Shown one piece after another: positions 8,704-18,508 of a stretch of DNA of 64,000 bases (its first letter is position 1; each line of letters starts with the position of its first letter). The notes under the pieces were generated by a model. That model was given only the letters and a program-made list of their open reading frames with translations. It was not told the origin of the DNA and did no database searches. Position numbers and translations under genes: made by a program. Origin of the DNA: Natronobacterium haloterrestre (lineage in GTDB: Archaea > Halobacteriota > Halobacteria > Halobacteriales > Natrialbaceae); contig NZ_FOKW01000011.1 of NCBI RefSeq assembly GCF_900112205.1, positions 1 to 64,000 of the forward strand. The letters are read 5' to 3'.

Positions 8704-9616
8704 TCTTTTTCTTGTCGTACCAGTCGTTCCACATCTCTCGAAGCCGGGTTATGAGTTCGTTTGCTTCGGTTGTATTCCACTGTGTGTTGCTGTCACCAAA
8801 TAACGGCTCCATTTCGGAGACCTGATCAAACTCGGTGAAGTCTGCATTTTGGAGATGCGTGAGCGCTTCATCAAAACGATCTGACCGACTAGATCGTTTT
8901 AGAATGTCCTCCGGGACATTATAGATGAGGCATTCGATGCCGTACGAGTGAGCGCTGATCGTCCAAAATGTATCAAAATGGTCGTTGTAGTAGTCTCGGG
9001 CGTTCTTGAAGATTCGTACAGTCTCTTTGTAGTTGCTATGCTTGTCGCACCCGTTTTTGTAGTGTTCTGTCGGGTAGTTAATGATGATTTCGTCAGAGAA
9101 ACGTGGTTCGAAGGCCATCCCGGAAATATATTCTCCCTGTTCGTAACCCGGATAACTGGTATAGTACCGGTGTTCGATACATGGGACGAGATCAACATCT
9201 ACACTGAGTCGATTACTTTCACTGTTGATTTCGATGGCCTTCCCATTCCACGAGATGTAACTGCTATCGAACTGTTTCGTGAGCCACTGCCAGACGTCGT
9301 CTGCAAACTCGTCGTATCCGTAATCAGGTGTGCCATGGTGACTATGATACAGTTCTCTTTCGTCGTCATCCAATTCGGATAGATCTCGCGTCCATGCCGA
9401 TGTGAGTTTAGCAATGATATCGACGTCGCTACTCCCATAGGTGTGTGTGGTATTCTTGTATGACCCCTGTCGAAGAACGGTGAAGGAGCCGTCGCTTTGC
9501 TTTACCGGGGATCGATCCATAGTAAGTAACCACTCGATTTTATCGGCGGCCTCTTTGGATCCTTTGTCAGCACCTGTTTTGTGCCAGTCGTTGAACTTTG
9601 ATTCCGGAATAGGCAT
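8684..9616 (-). CDS. CBASS cyclic-nucleotide synthase (CD-NTase)
   Basis: A 310-aa cGAS/DncV-like nucleotidyltransferase. It has the activation-loop motif GSYKNTTHTYGSSDVDII (51-68) with catalytic D64 and D66, and a third acidic residue in SVDVDLVPC (D140 or D142). Length and motif spacing match the SMODS family. On sensing phage infection it should join nucleotides into a cyclic messenger for the Cap15-like effector encoded next. Which clade it belongs to and which bases it uses cannot be told here. GGAGGG lies ten bases upstream of the ATG. There are no E1/E2/JAB or HORMA/TRIP13 accessory genes, so this reads as a minimal type I CBASS. Confidence 0.88.
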   Translation of the reverse strand: MPIPESKFNDWHKTGADKGSKEAADKIEWLLTMDRSPVKQSDGSFTVLRQGSYKNTTHTYGSSDVDIIAKLTSAWTRDLSELDDDERELYHSHHGTPDYGYDEFADDVWQWLTKQFDSSYISWNGKAIEINSESNRLSVDVDLVPCIEHRYYTSYPGYEQGEYISGMAFEPRFSDEIIINYPTEHYKNGCDKHSNYKETVRIFKNARDYYNDHFDTFWTISAHSYGIECLIYNVPEDILKRSSRSDRFDEALTHLQNADFTEFDQVSEMEPLFGDSNTQWNTTEANELITRLREMWNDWYDKKKNAQLFH

Positions 9617-9626
9617 TATTTGTTTT

Positions 9627-9683
9627 CCCTCCGGGATCCAACTGTTCTCATTATCGAGACTATTAGTTTGTAACCTACTTAAA
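9627..9683 (-). promoter_or_regulatory. CBASS operon promoter and Shine-Dalgarno
   Basis: On the minus strand TTTAAGTAGG (9674-9683) could serve as TATA element about 60 bases before the start. A clear Shine-Dalgarno GGAGGG (9627-9632) lies ten bases from the ATG at 9616. A leadered message with a strong ribosome site is notable among the mostly leaderless starts in this island. The rest of the gap up to 9878 shows no gene. Confidence 0.5.
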
Positions 9684-9878
9684 TGATTTCCTACCTTTGT
9701 GGAAGTGGAAGTTGCCGCGTTGTAGCTATTCTCTTGGGTTTATCCTGTTCTTCCCTACGAAGGATAGGGCTAAAATTCGAATATATCTTTACCGGTTAGG
9801 TCAAAGTAGTCATCAGCTGATTGAATATGCGAACTGTTCTCTGAGGACTAAACCCGCAAAATCGAGGACACTACCCCA

Positions 9879-12800
9879 CTACAAATCCGTCGATAGTTGT
9901 GCGTTGATTAGACTACCTGCATTCATGATCGCCTCATGAACTGCCGAACGAATTTTCTCGGTCGTAACCTCGTAGGCATCTTCCACATCGTTGGGTTCCC
10001 AAGTGTGCGTGCGATCGGCGTCGGTGAAGAACAACGTCACTAAAACGTCACGCTCCGGATCGGCCTGCATCAACGAGGCCGCGTATGCCATCACCTGTGG
10101 CTCATGGTGAGCAGCGCGTCGATCGAGGAACTCCTCAATAGTTTCGTCGTCCCCCTTCCGATCCGTCTTGTAATCGACGACGTGGTACTGGTCTGGTGTG
10201 ACGACCAGGTGGTCGATGTATCCCTGGAGTTCGCCGTTCGGGAACGTCAGTTCGATCGGGAACTCGTCGTACGTGGCCAGCGTCTCACTCTGTTCGTGAA
10301 GATCCTCGACAAACGTGATCGCACACTCGGCCGCACCTTCGATCGCATCGAGATCACCGCTACTCGCCTGAAGTATCTCATCTGAATCGACCGATCGTTC
10401 CTCTGCGAACACCTGTTCGATAAACGATCGCCACGTCTGGCGAGGCGGTCGGACCTCACAGAGTCGATGCACTGCCTGACCGAAGAACGCTGCCGAGATG
10501 CCGGGCTGTTCGTCCGACGGCGATCGGTCACTCGTCTCTCGCGTCTCCGCTTTCTCCGTCGTAGTTGGTCGAATGCACCGCTCGACGTCGTCCACCGTTA
10601 GCTCCACGCTCCCGTCTTCGAGTCCGGTGAGGGCAGACGGAGAGAGCCTAATTTCCCAGGGAAGTTCGTACTCGTACCTGGATCGCTGCGTCTGCGGCTC
10701 GATCTGCTCGACGTCGCCGTCGTACGTTCCGGTAACGGGCGGGAGTCGAACGGTGAACTCTCCTGTTCCGGTTTCACCGTCGAGCTGGTAGTCTAACTCC
10801 GTCGTGAATCGACCGTCCTCTTCGAGTTTGGTCCAGGACTCGACGGCGTCGTCCTCGACGCCGAACAGCGTCGGCTGGATCCAGTCGCGCATCGAACCTG
10901 CCTCCGTCGGAACTGGCGGCGTGACTCCCGTCTCGCTGTCGCTATCGCTCGTGTGTTGACCGGTAAGGATGAGGTGGTCTTCGGCTCGCGTACACCCCAC
11001 GTACAGGACTCGCTTCTCCTCGGCGCGCTCTTCGGCTCGACGTCGCTCTCGTGCGATGTCACGCAACAGCGTCCCCTCGTCGTCCTCACCCCAATCGCCT
11101 GGGACGTTGAGGCCGAGGACTGGTCGCCGTTCGCCGTCGATCGGGACGAGTTCGAACTCGACAGAGCCGTTGGCAATCCGGCCGCGATCCGTGAACCCCT
11201 TGCTGACTCCGGGGACCACGACGACGGGGAACTCCTGACCCTTCGCCTCGTGGATCGTCATGATTCGAACGCCGCTTCCCTCCGCAGCGACGTTCGCCTC
11301 CGCCTCGGTCCGACCCTGTTCGGATTGCTCGTTCAGCCGAGCGACGACACGGTCCAGACTCGGGACGCCGGCGACGTCGAATTCCCGGAGCTTCTCGCGG
11401 AACTTGTCCACGTTGGCGACGGCGGCGACGCCTCGCTCGTCGGCGGTGATCGACACGAGATAGCCGGTTTCCTCGACGATTCGATCGGCGAGTTCGACCC
11501 AGCTTCCGACCCGCGATCTGGTCGTGCTATCAGCCGTTCCAGCGTACTCTCTCCAGCGTTGGATGTCCTCCGCGACGCTCCGTACATCTTCCACGTCGGT
11601 GGTTCGAAGGTTCTCCCACAGCGACGTTCCGGGTTCGTGAACGCGGGCGATCGTCTCGTCCGATAACCCACACAGCGGTGATCGGAGCGCAGCGTACAAC
11701 GTGACTTCGTCGGACGGGTCAGCGAGCGCACGGAATAACGAGACGAACGCCCGGATCTCCGGCGTCTCGAAAAAGCCCTCGCCTTTCACCACCGTGTAGG
11801 GGATCGAAGCCGCCCGTAACGCGCGTTCGTAATCCTTCAGATCGCTCCGCGAGCGAATCAGCACCGCAACGTCGTCGGGTTCCACCCGACGGCCACGACC
11901 GTCAGATTCGACGACGTTGGTTTTGTCACCCGAGTCGGCATCGTCAGCAGTGACTCGAACGTCCCCGTTCAGCAACTCGACGAGCCGACTGGCGATCGCG
12001 GTCGCTTCGATGTCGGCCGGCTCCGACTCCGGCAGCTCGTGAAGATCGTGATTCGGTTTCAACAGGCGATCGCGTAGATCGTCGTCCACGGGAACGGGCA
12101 CGTATTCGACGATGGGATCGATTTGCTGGTTGTTCTCTCGGCCAGCTCGAAGCGGCCCTGCGACCGCTTCGAACGGCTCCTGCCCTCCGTACTCGAACAC
12201 GTGGTCGAACAGGCCATTGATCGCCCCGAGGGGCTTCGGCAGCGTCCGGAAGTTCGTCGCCAGCGGTGGGCCATCGTCGGGCGTACCGTGTCGTACGTTC
12301 GCGGTTCTGAGGGTGTCTCGGGCGGTATCGAAAACGGTGACGTCGGCGTCGCGGAATCGATAGATGCTCTGTTTCGAGTCCCCGACGATGAACACGTTAT
12401 CGGCGTCGAACGGACGGCCAGTAGACGAATCCCGCACAGTCGAACTGCTGACCAGTGCCTTCACCAGTCGCCACTGAAGATCGTTCGTGTCCTGGAACTC
12501 GTCCACCATCACGTAGTGCAGGTCGGATCGCAGGCGTTCGACTTCGGTTTGGTCTCCGTTTTCGAGAAAGTCGATCGTGAGTCTGATCAGGTCGTCGTAG
12601 TCCAGGACGCCACGTCGTTCCTTTCGACGATCGTATCGGTCGAGAGCCGTTCGCGTGAGAGAGGCGAGCGACCGCAGGAGTTCGTACGCCTCTCGGTCGG
12701 GCGCGATGTCCGAGTCGATCGGCTGTCCGGCAGGGCCCACCGCGGCGAGCACTGCCGTCATCGCCTCCGAGTATTGAGCCTCGACATCGCCGCTCCCGGT

Positions 12801-13808
12801 TCGGAAGCCCTTGTTCCCGAAGTACGTCCCCTCGGCGTACGCTTCGTTGTCACCGTTCGTGAGCGCGTCGCAGAGATCGATACACAACGAGAGTCGTTCG
12901 AACGGAGTGAGCGATTCGACGGGGACGCGGGATGCTCGGTCGAACCACTCTTGCAACGGCCGTCCAACGCTTTTCATCGATCGGGTTCCGATTCGATCAC
13001 ACACGGCGTCGTCTTGGAGTATCTCGCACAGCGTTTCGACGTCGCTCATCACCTCTTCGAGCATCGTCTCGGGATCGGCGGAAAACGGGTGAATCGAGAC
13101 GAGGAAGGCTTCGTACTCGGTTTCGTCCTCAAACCGATCGAAGTCATCGATCCATGCCTCGGTCATTTCGCGTTCCGAGATGAGTCCGCTGAGGACCTCC
13201 CCGAGTCTCGATCGATCGAACAACGGCGCGAGCGTCCGTACTTCGGGTGGCTCCTCTTCGATCAACTCCGTGACTACCGTGGCCGCGAGCAATCCGGCGT
13301 CGTCCTCCTCGATAACCTCGAACTGGGGATCGACACCCGACGTCGAGATAGCGTATTCCTGGAGGATACGATTACAGAAGCCGTGGATCGTGTGGACGTA
13401 GCTCGATTCGACGCCGTCGGCGGCGGCGCGCCACAGTTCCCATCGATTCGGATCGTCGATCTCGTCGAGGTGATCGCGGAGTTTCGACCGGATGGACGCT
13501 TTCAGGTCCTCTGCGGCGCGCTCGGTGAACGTCGTGACGACGATTCGTTCGGGAAGCCGCCGTGCCTCCTCGGGATCCGAAATCCGTGTAATGTCGTCCG
13601 GAATTCGGTAAGAGGGTTCGCCATCGTCTACGTCTTCGGCCAGTGTTTCGGGACCATCGATGTGTGCCCGAAGAATCGTTACGTAGCGCTCGGTGAGTGT
13701 CGTCGTTTTGCCCGTCCCGGCCCCTGCCTCGACGCTCACGTTTCGGTCGAACGTCCGCGCTGCCGCCTGCTGCTCTGGTTCGAGCGTGAACGCGTCGTCG
13801 TCGCTCAC
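9879..13808 (-). CDS. AddA-like UvrD helicase-nuclease
   Basis: A 1309-aa superfamily 1A helicase. Visible motifs are Walker A in EAGAGTGKTT (K34), motif II MVDEFQDTND, motif III VGDSKQSIYRFRDAD, motif V IMTIHEAKGQEFP and motif VI LYVGCTRAEDHL. A C-terminal RecB-type nuclease has GYID (D1199), DYKT (D1212, K1214) and the following Q-x3-Y motif. It should unwind and degrade DNA from double-strand ends together with the upstream AddB-like protein. The two genes overlap by four bases (ATGA). Archaea normally resect ends with Mre11-Rad50/HerA-NurA, so this is an accessory bacterial-type machine and may also degrade phage DNA. All key residues appear intact. Confidence 0.92.
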   Translation of the reverse strand: MSDDDAFTLEPEQQAAARTFDRNVSVEAGAGTGKTTTLTERYVTILRAHIDGPETLAEDVDDGEPSYRIPDDITRISDPEEARRLPERIVVTTFTERAAEDLKASIRSKLRDHLDEIDDPNRWELWRAAADGVESSYVHTIHGFCNRILQEYAISTSGVDPQFEVIEEDDAGLLAATVVTELIEEEPPEVRTLAPLFDRSRLGEVLSGLISEREMTEAWIDDFDRFEDETEYEAFLVSIHPFSADPETMLEEVMSDVETLCEILQDDAVCDRIGTRSMKSVGRPLQEWFDRASRVPVESLTPFERLSLCIDLCDALTNGDNEAYAEGTYFGNKGFRTGSGDVEAQYSEAMTAVLAAVGPAGQPIDSDIAPDREAYELLRSLASLTRTALDRYDRRKERRGVLDYDDLIRLTIDFLENGDQTEVERLRSDLHYVMVDEFQDTNDLQWRLVKALVSSSTVRDSSTGRPFDADNVFIVGDSKQSIYRFRDADVTVFDTARDTLRTANVRHGTPDDGPPLATNFRTLPKPLGAINGLFDHVFEYGGQEPFEAVAGPLRAGRENNQQIDPIVEYVPVPVDDDLRDRLLKPNHDLHELPESEPADIEATAIASRLVELLNGDVRVTADDADSGDKTNVVESDGRGRRVEPDDVAVLIRSRSDLKDYERALRAASIPYTVVKGEGFFETPEIRAFVSLFRALADPSDEVTLYAALRSPLCGLSDETIARVHEPGTSLWENLRTTDVEDVRSVAEDIQRWREYAGTADSTTRSRVGSWVELADRIVEETGYLVSITADERGVAAVANVDKFREKLREFDVAGVPSLDRVVARLNEQSEQGRTEAEANVAAEGSGVRIMTIHEAKGQEFPVVVVPGVSKGFTDRGRIANGSVEFELVPIDGERRPVLGLNVPGDWGEDDEGTLLRDIARERRRAEERAEEKRVLYVGCTRAEDHLILTGQHTSDSDSETGVTPPVPTEAGSMRDWIQPTLFGVEDDAVESWTKLEEDGRFTTELDYQLDGETGTGEFTVRLPPVTGTYDGDVEQIEPQTQRSRYEYELPWEIRLSPSALTGLEDGSVELTVDDVERCIRPTTTEKAETRETSDRSPSDEQPGISAAFFGQAVHRLCEVRPPRQTWRSFIEQVFAEERSVDSDEILQASSGDLDAIEGAAECAITFVEDLHEQSETLATYDEFPIELTFPNGELQGYIDHLVVTPDQYHVVDYKTDRKGDDETIEEFLDRRAAHHEPQVMAYAASLMQADPERDVLVTLFFTDADRTHTWEPNDVEDAYEVTTEKIRSAVHEAIMNAGSLINAQLSTDL

Positions 13809-16800
13809 TGTTCGTTCACCCCCGCTGTCGGAATATAGTTCGGAACGCCATCGTCGATGATCGTCTCGTGGATCTCGTGGCGACGGTGATGGCGAACGTC
13901 ACACGCGTCGCGGTAGTCACAGTATTCGCACCCGGCCGAATCCGGACCGAGAATGGTCGGGATGAACGTCCCTTCCCGTACCGCCGTCGCAACTCGTTCG
14001 ATACGGTCACTCACCTCCTCGCGGAGGAACGCGTGGAACTCCTCACGGCTCTCGAATTCGAGGGTCCGATACCGACGCAACGGATCCTCCGTCTCGTGTC
14101 GGTAGTAACTCGCGTCGTCTTCTGCACCGATCGTGCCCGCCCAGTACGAGATCGACGAGTCAGGATCCACCTGATAATATGACGCTCCCACGGCCTCCCC
14201 GTCGAGCGCCTCTTCGGCCATTAGAAGGTACGCCGTGAGCTGGAACGCGTACCCGTCGAGTGTGTCCCCTGTACTCGGCGTGCTTCCCGTCTTGTAGTCG
14301 TACGCCACGAGGCCACCGTCCGCCGTGACGTCGATACGATCGATCTTCCCGTGAAGACTGACGGAACTTCCAGGAAGCTGAATCGGATCGGGCGAGATCA
14401 CGTTCGCATCGGGATCGTCGGCGTCGATCCCGACGTGCGCTTCGAAGTACGTGGGCTGTGCCCGCGTCGCCGACAGCGCCACCTCCGCATCGAGGAACCG
14501 CCGGAACAGCCCCGCGGGTCCGTCCGGATCGCCGTGAGCGTTCCCCTCTACTTCGAGTCCATCGAACAGCGATTCGATCCACGTTCCGTGGAACACTGTC
14601 GGATTCGCGTCCAGGTCGTCCAATCGCTCGACGGCGACGTCGTACAGAACGGCCTGTGCCTCCGAGAGTGTCGCGTCGGTAACCGATCGATGGCCGGCGG
14701 CGATCCACTCTCGGTAAAACGTTTCGAGCACGTCGTGGACGTAGTTCCCGGCGTCGAGCGCGTTGGCTTCGATCGTGATTTCCTCGTCGGCATCGATATC
14801 CAGAACCGAGTTCATGTAGAATTTGAACCCGCAGCCAGCGTACGTCTCCAGCCGACTCGGACTGAATGGCGCGTTCCTCTCGCGGAGCTCTCGAACGACC
14901 TCCGATGTCACGCGCCCATCGAACTTTCCGACCTCCGCTCTAGCACGTGCCGAGGCGAGTTTCACACCGCGTCGGAGACGAGACGTGACGTCGGCCTCGG
15001 GTATCTCGATGTCGAACGCATCGGCGTCGGCGTCGATCTGATCGTAATTGATCCCACCCGTTTCGAGCGCTTCCGCGAGCGATCGATGAACGTCTTCTCT
15101 GCTCGCCGGGGGAGCAACGTAGCGCTCCCTCGACTCCGTTTCAGTATCGCTCACCCGCTGGAGTTCCTTCAGAACGTCAGCCGGAACGTACGGGTCACCG
15201 TTCGCGTTTCGTTCGGGTCTGGACAGGTGGAGTTGAGCGTCACTGGCCAGTAACAGACCGAACGTGTACCGTGCCTGTCGGACGGGATCTGCGGACTGGA
15301 AATCCACGTGAGATTCGTTAAGTCTCCGCGTAAACGCGAGACGTCGAGCCGGCGACGGAGTATGATCGGTCGTCAATCCGGGGATGAACACGTGTGAATA
15401 GGGGTTCCACGCCGCCTCGGTCGGACTACACACCCGGACGCTTCCGGACGCCCTACCCACGGTGTTCTCGACCGTAACCTGTTCGAGCGCTCGTCGAAGC
15501 CCTTCAGCGTCATTTTCGCCGTCCATCGAGGCCAGAGAGTCACACACTTGCGCGGAAAGGGTGAGGGCGGACGTCTCACGGGCACGTTCTCGCTCGGAAA
15601 AGGGAAACTCGTCATCGAGTTCGAGACCACTCGTATCGATTGGAACACCGAGTGATTCGAACAATGCCGCTCGTGCGCGCCCATGATCAGAACGCTCGGC
15701 GAACCGCTCGCACGATGTTGCGACTGCCTCGACGATCTCGTCGGCAGGTGAGTCGAGATGCGATTGAAGCGCTTCGATCCGGGTCGATTCCAGTCGTCTC
15801 GCTTCCCGGATAATCTCGCTCACGCTACCATCGTCGGAAGGATTGACGAGCGGGTTTGCTAGCAGCCGGCAGAGCGGTTCCTGCCGATTCGGCTCAGTGC
15901 CGAGATCCAACGCGGCCTCGAACAGTTTCCCGGTCGTCGTCGCAAAGAACGGTCGCGGGAGATCGTAATTCACTGGGACGTCCGCTGCGTCGAGGGCTTG
16001 CCCGATCCGTTCCGCGTACGTATCTGAGTCATACACGGCGACACAGATTTCGTCGGGATCGACACCTTCGGCAATCAGCGAGCGTATCTCGCGGGCGATT
16101 CCACTCGTCTCGTGTCGAACTGTTGGGTACGATAGAGATTCGACGTCGAGTTCCGTGGTTCGTTCGGACGGTGACGGTGAGCCAAACCGATACAAACGTC
16201 TTGCGACATCGGTACTCGTGGACTCTACAGCGGTCGATGAATCATCTGATCGCTCAGGTGGCTCGAACCCGAGTGACTCGTACCACGTGTGAACCCGTGC
16301 AAGCGCTCGGTCAACGCCACTCGGAACCTCCGAGTCAGTCACCCGGGCGCAGACGACGGCGGTATCGTACGTCGAAGCGAGCGTGTCGATCAGATCCCGT
16401 TCGAGCGGCGACAATGTCTGGAATGCGCCGACGATCACGACGTCCGTGGCAGAGAGTACAGCAGAACACAACTCATCGCCATTCAGAATCACGTGCGCGT
16501 ATCGTTCACTCCGAAACGATTTGCGCTGCTTCAACGAATTCTCCCGAACGAAGTGCACTTCCTCAACAAACGTAGAGAGCGGTTCGACGAGATCGTCGAG
16601 CCCGACTTCGTTCAACCGCTCCACCACTGCCTCCGGCGTGTTTAGACCAGCGAACTCCAAAAGCGAGAGGAGCTCTTCGGCTTGCTCGATGAGTCCAACG
16701 GTTGGACTGTCTTCGGTGAATAACGGATTCTCGGGTGTATCGATACGCGTGAGAGCCGTTTCGACGATCCAACGGCGTTCTTCACTCGATACGTAGGTCG

Positions 16801-17044
16801 ATTCACCCTCGTTAGTCGATGCTTCGTACAGTCGGTCAACGATGCCGTCGAACGTCGTAAGGTCTACCGCCAATTTTGAGCCGTGTTCCATCCACGATTC
16901 GGCGACCGTCTCCCTATCCACCTCTGGCGGGCAGACATACATAACCGAATGCGGGAGCCCCGATGCTCTGTTTACGGCCCACTGAAATGCACTGCTTCTT
17001 CCTCGATGTGTGTTGGCGGAAGAGAACAGACAGCGAGTTGCCAT
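13805..17044 (-). CDS. AddB-like nuclease with iron-sulfur cysteines
   Basis: A 1079-aa AddB/RexB-type subunit. The N-terminal half resembles an inactivated SF1 helicase. The start (SSANTHRGRSS) has no proper Walker A, so it probably scans or binds DNA rather than acting as a motor. The C-terminal part is a PD-(D/E)xK nuclease with GKID (D902), DYKTG (D916, K918) and QLTAY. Cysteines C738, C1039, C1042 and C1048 (CEYCDYRDAC) match the 4Fe-4S staple of AddB nuclease domains. It is first in the operon with the AddA-like gene. Lack of an active helicase but presence of a nuclease is the normal AddB arrangement, which argues for a functional pair. Confidence 0.88.
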   Translation of the reverse strand: MATRCLFSSANTHRGRSSAFQWAVNRASGLPHSVMYVCPPEVDRETVAESWMEHGSKLAVDLTTFDGIVDRLYEASTNEGESTYVSSEERRWIVETALTRIDTPENPLFTEDSPTVGLIEQAEELLSLLEFAGLNTPEAVVERLNEVGLDDLVEPLSTFVEEVHFVRENSLKQRKSFRSERYAHVILNGDELCSAVLSATDVVIVGAFQTLSPLERDLIDTLASTYDTAVVCARVTDSEVPSGVDRALARVHTWYESLGFEPPERSDDSSTAVESTSTDVARRLYRFGSPSPSERTTELDVESLSYPTVRHETSGIAREIRSLIAEGVDPDEICVAVYDSDTYAERIGQALDAADVPVNYDLPRPFFATTTGKLFEAALDLGTEPNRQEPLCRLLANPLVNPSDDGSVSEIIREARRLESTRIEALQSHLDSPADEIVEAVATSCERFAERSDHGRARAALFESLGVPIDTSGLELDDEFPFSERERARETSALTLSAQVCDSLASMDGENDAEGLRRALEQVTVENTVGRASGSVRVCSPTEAAWNPYSHVFIPGLTTDHTPSPARRLAFTRRLNESHVDFQSADPVRQARYTFGLLLASDAQLHLSRPERNANGDPYVPADVLKELQRVSDTETESRERYVAPPASREDVHRSLAEALETGGINYDQIDADADAFDIEIPEADVTSRLRRGVKLASARARAEVGKFDGRVTSEVVRELRERNAPFSPSRLETYAGCGFKFYMNSVLDIDADEEITIEANALDAGNYVHDVLETFYREWIAAGHRSVTDATLSEAQAVLYDVAVERLDDLDANPTVFHGTWIESLFDGLEVEGNAHGDPDGPAGLFRRFLDAEVALSATRAQPTYFEAHVGIDADDPDANVISPDPIQLPGSSVSLHGKIDRIDVTADGGLVAYDYKTGSTPSTGDTLDGYAFQLTAYLLMAEEALDGEAVGASYYQVDPDSSISYWAGTIGAEDDASYYRHETEDPLRRYRTLEFESREEFHAFLREEVSDRIERVATAVREGTFIPTILGPDSAGCEYCDYRDACDVRHHRRHEIHETIIDDGVPNYIPTAGVNEQ

Positions 17045-17187
17045 TGCATGGAACTCGTAGATCAGATACCTGAATCTTCCGGCGATGGTGAGATACGGCC
17101 TTTGTCTAATTTGTACTCTGCCGAAAGAAGCAGATCCTAACGGAAAAGGTATACTTCAGCGTCATTCAAACTGCTGTGGGATCCCTG

Positions 17188-17193
17188 TTTAAG
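17188..17193 (+). promoter_or_regulatory. TATA element of the zinc-ribbon gene
   Basis: TTTAAG is centred about 27 bases before the ATG at 17217, so the transcript should start at or within a few bases of the start codon. The 172-base space between this gene and the divergent AddB-like gene must also hold the addAB promoter, which I cannot place with confidence. Confidence 0.5.
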
Positions 17194-17216
17194 CGCTTTA
17201 TCGGCAAATTTGGAGT

Positions 17217-17762
17217 ATGGAATCTTGCATCCGGTGCCGAGAGGCAGTTTCAATGCCCGAAGCGAACTACTGCGGGAACTGCGGTTTCCCCGTTCTTGCA
17301 AATCCGAACGAAGAGGAAGTTAGAGAACTGGCGCAGCAAGAGGAAAACGGGTTCCTGGACGGATTCGATATCAGGACCATCCTCGATGAGATGAATGGAA
17401 AGCAGAAACCTCCATCAGAAGCCTATCAATGGTATCTCGAAGAGTGCATAAAGAAGGCGCTCATCGACATCGCAATTCTCCAACAGTGGGATTGGTTCGA
17501 TACGGATCACATCTCAGGACTATTCTTCCAGGAAGATCTCTTTGAGGAGGACCCATCAGATGATGCAACGGAGGATTTTATCCTTTGGGCGCGTATCTCG
17601 GCGTTCTTCTATGAAGCGATGCAACCAGAAGGCCTCGAACTGAGTATTAGAATGGGAGCACTCTTTGCAGATGGGTTAGACCCTACCGATGATATTGATG
17701 TTACAATAGAAACAAATCCGGGTGACGATACAGAACAAAGCTCGTCTGGGCCGACTTCGTAG
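17217..17762 (+). CDS. Zinc-ribbon protein, unknown function
   Basis: A 181-aa acidic protein. It starts with a four-cysteine zinc ribbon, C4-x2-C7 and C19-x2-C22 (CIRC and CGNC), followed by a mainly helical region without recognisable catalytic motifs and a disordered Asp/Ser-rich tail. It is divergent from the AddB-like gene, with its own leaderless-type TATA element, and converges on the serine recombinase. The small zinc ribbon suggests nucleic-acid or protein binding. Any link to the addAB-like operon is context only. Confidence 0.65.
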   Translation: MESCIRCREAVSMPEANYCGNCGFPVLANPNEEEVRELAQQEENGFLDGFDIRTILDEMNGKQKPPSEAYQWYLEECIKKALIDIAILQQWDWFDTDHISGLFFQEDLFEEDPSDDATEDFILWARISAFFYEAMQPEGLELSIRMGALFADGLDPTDDIDVTIETNPGDDTEQSSSGPTS

Positions 17763-17773
17763 CATTTCGCCTT

Positions 17774-18508
17774 CTATTGGACCCGAGAAACACACGATTC
17801 TATCGATGGCCACTGTATATCATGCTCTTCAGCCAGTTTGTGATACCACTCCCGAGAATCCAAGATGTTTTTCAAGGTCCCAGTGGAATTGATCTCTGTT
17901 TGTTCGATAATATCCCGATAACTGAACCGAGGGCTCTTCGATTCTGCCATCCTGATCGCTAGTAGTGCATCCGGAAACTGATCTGGGTCCGGCACGAGAT
18001 ATGCATTTTCCGAGTCGTACTTTGTTCCCCAGCGAGGCCGCCCCTCATCGTATCCCTTCTCACGCCGCCGTTCCAGTGCTCGTTTCGCTTTTCGGATCTC
18101 CTCCTCTTTCGTCTCACGCTCGATGCGTCGATGAATGTCGAACGTGAGATCATCATCCGCAACATCGCCAACGTAGACGATCTCGGCGTCTCCTTGGTTA
18201 CAAGAATATTGAATGATGGTCAGATAATTATCGCGGCAAATCCGACGGTCATCAAACGCGACGAGGTAATCGAATTCGCCTTGCTCCAATCGGTCAATTA
18301 CGTCGAGAACGTCCGGATTTTGATCTAAGAGCCCACTGTCGTCCTTGCGCGACATCGTACTGAATCCCGTATGAACGCCGAGATCGAGGCAGACTACCTC
18401 TTCAGCTACCTCGTGTGCCAGTTCGAGAACCAGTTCGCGTTGCTCCTCCAAGCCGATATCGTCGTCAGAGCCTCTCGATTTTCGAATCCATGCCAGTGCC
18501 TTACTCAT
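17774..18508 (-). CDS. Serine recombinase (resolvase family)
   Basis: A 244-aa site-specific recombinase. The N-terminal resolvase fold begins SKALAWIRKSRG, where the serine after RK is the likely nucleophile, followed by EEQRE and the FDDRRICRDN motif equivalent to the arginine-rich active-site segment of resolvases. The C-terminal third has a recombinase-type linker helix and an HTH-like segment (FSYRDIIEQTEINS). I chose the ATG at 18508 rather than 18571, because homology to resolvases begins there and it overlaps the stop of the small upstream gene (ATGAGTAA). It is probably the mobility or inversion enzyme of part of the island; no paired crossover sites were identified. Confidence 0.8.
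   Translation of the reverse strand: MSKALAWIRKSRGSDDDIGLEEQRELVLELAHEVAEEVVCLDLGVHTGFSTMSRKDDSGLLDQNPDVLDVIDRLEQGEFDYLVAFDDRRICRDNYLTIIQYSCNQGDAEIVYVGDVADDDLTFDIHRRIERETKEEEIRKAKRALERRREKGYDEGRPRWGTKYDSENAYLVPDPDQFPDALLAIRMAESKSPRFSYRDIIEQTEINSTGTLKNILDSREWYHKLAEEHDIQWPSIESCVSRVQ

Noticed and set aside
12123-13838. 571-aa plus-strand open frame opposite the AddA-like gene
   Set aside because: The opposite strand carries intact UvrD motifs; the plus-strand product has no recognisable domain.
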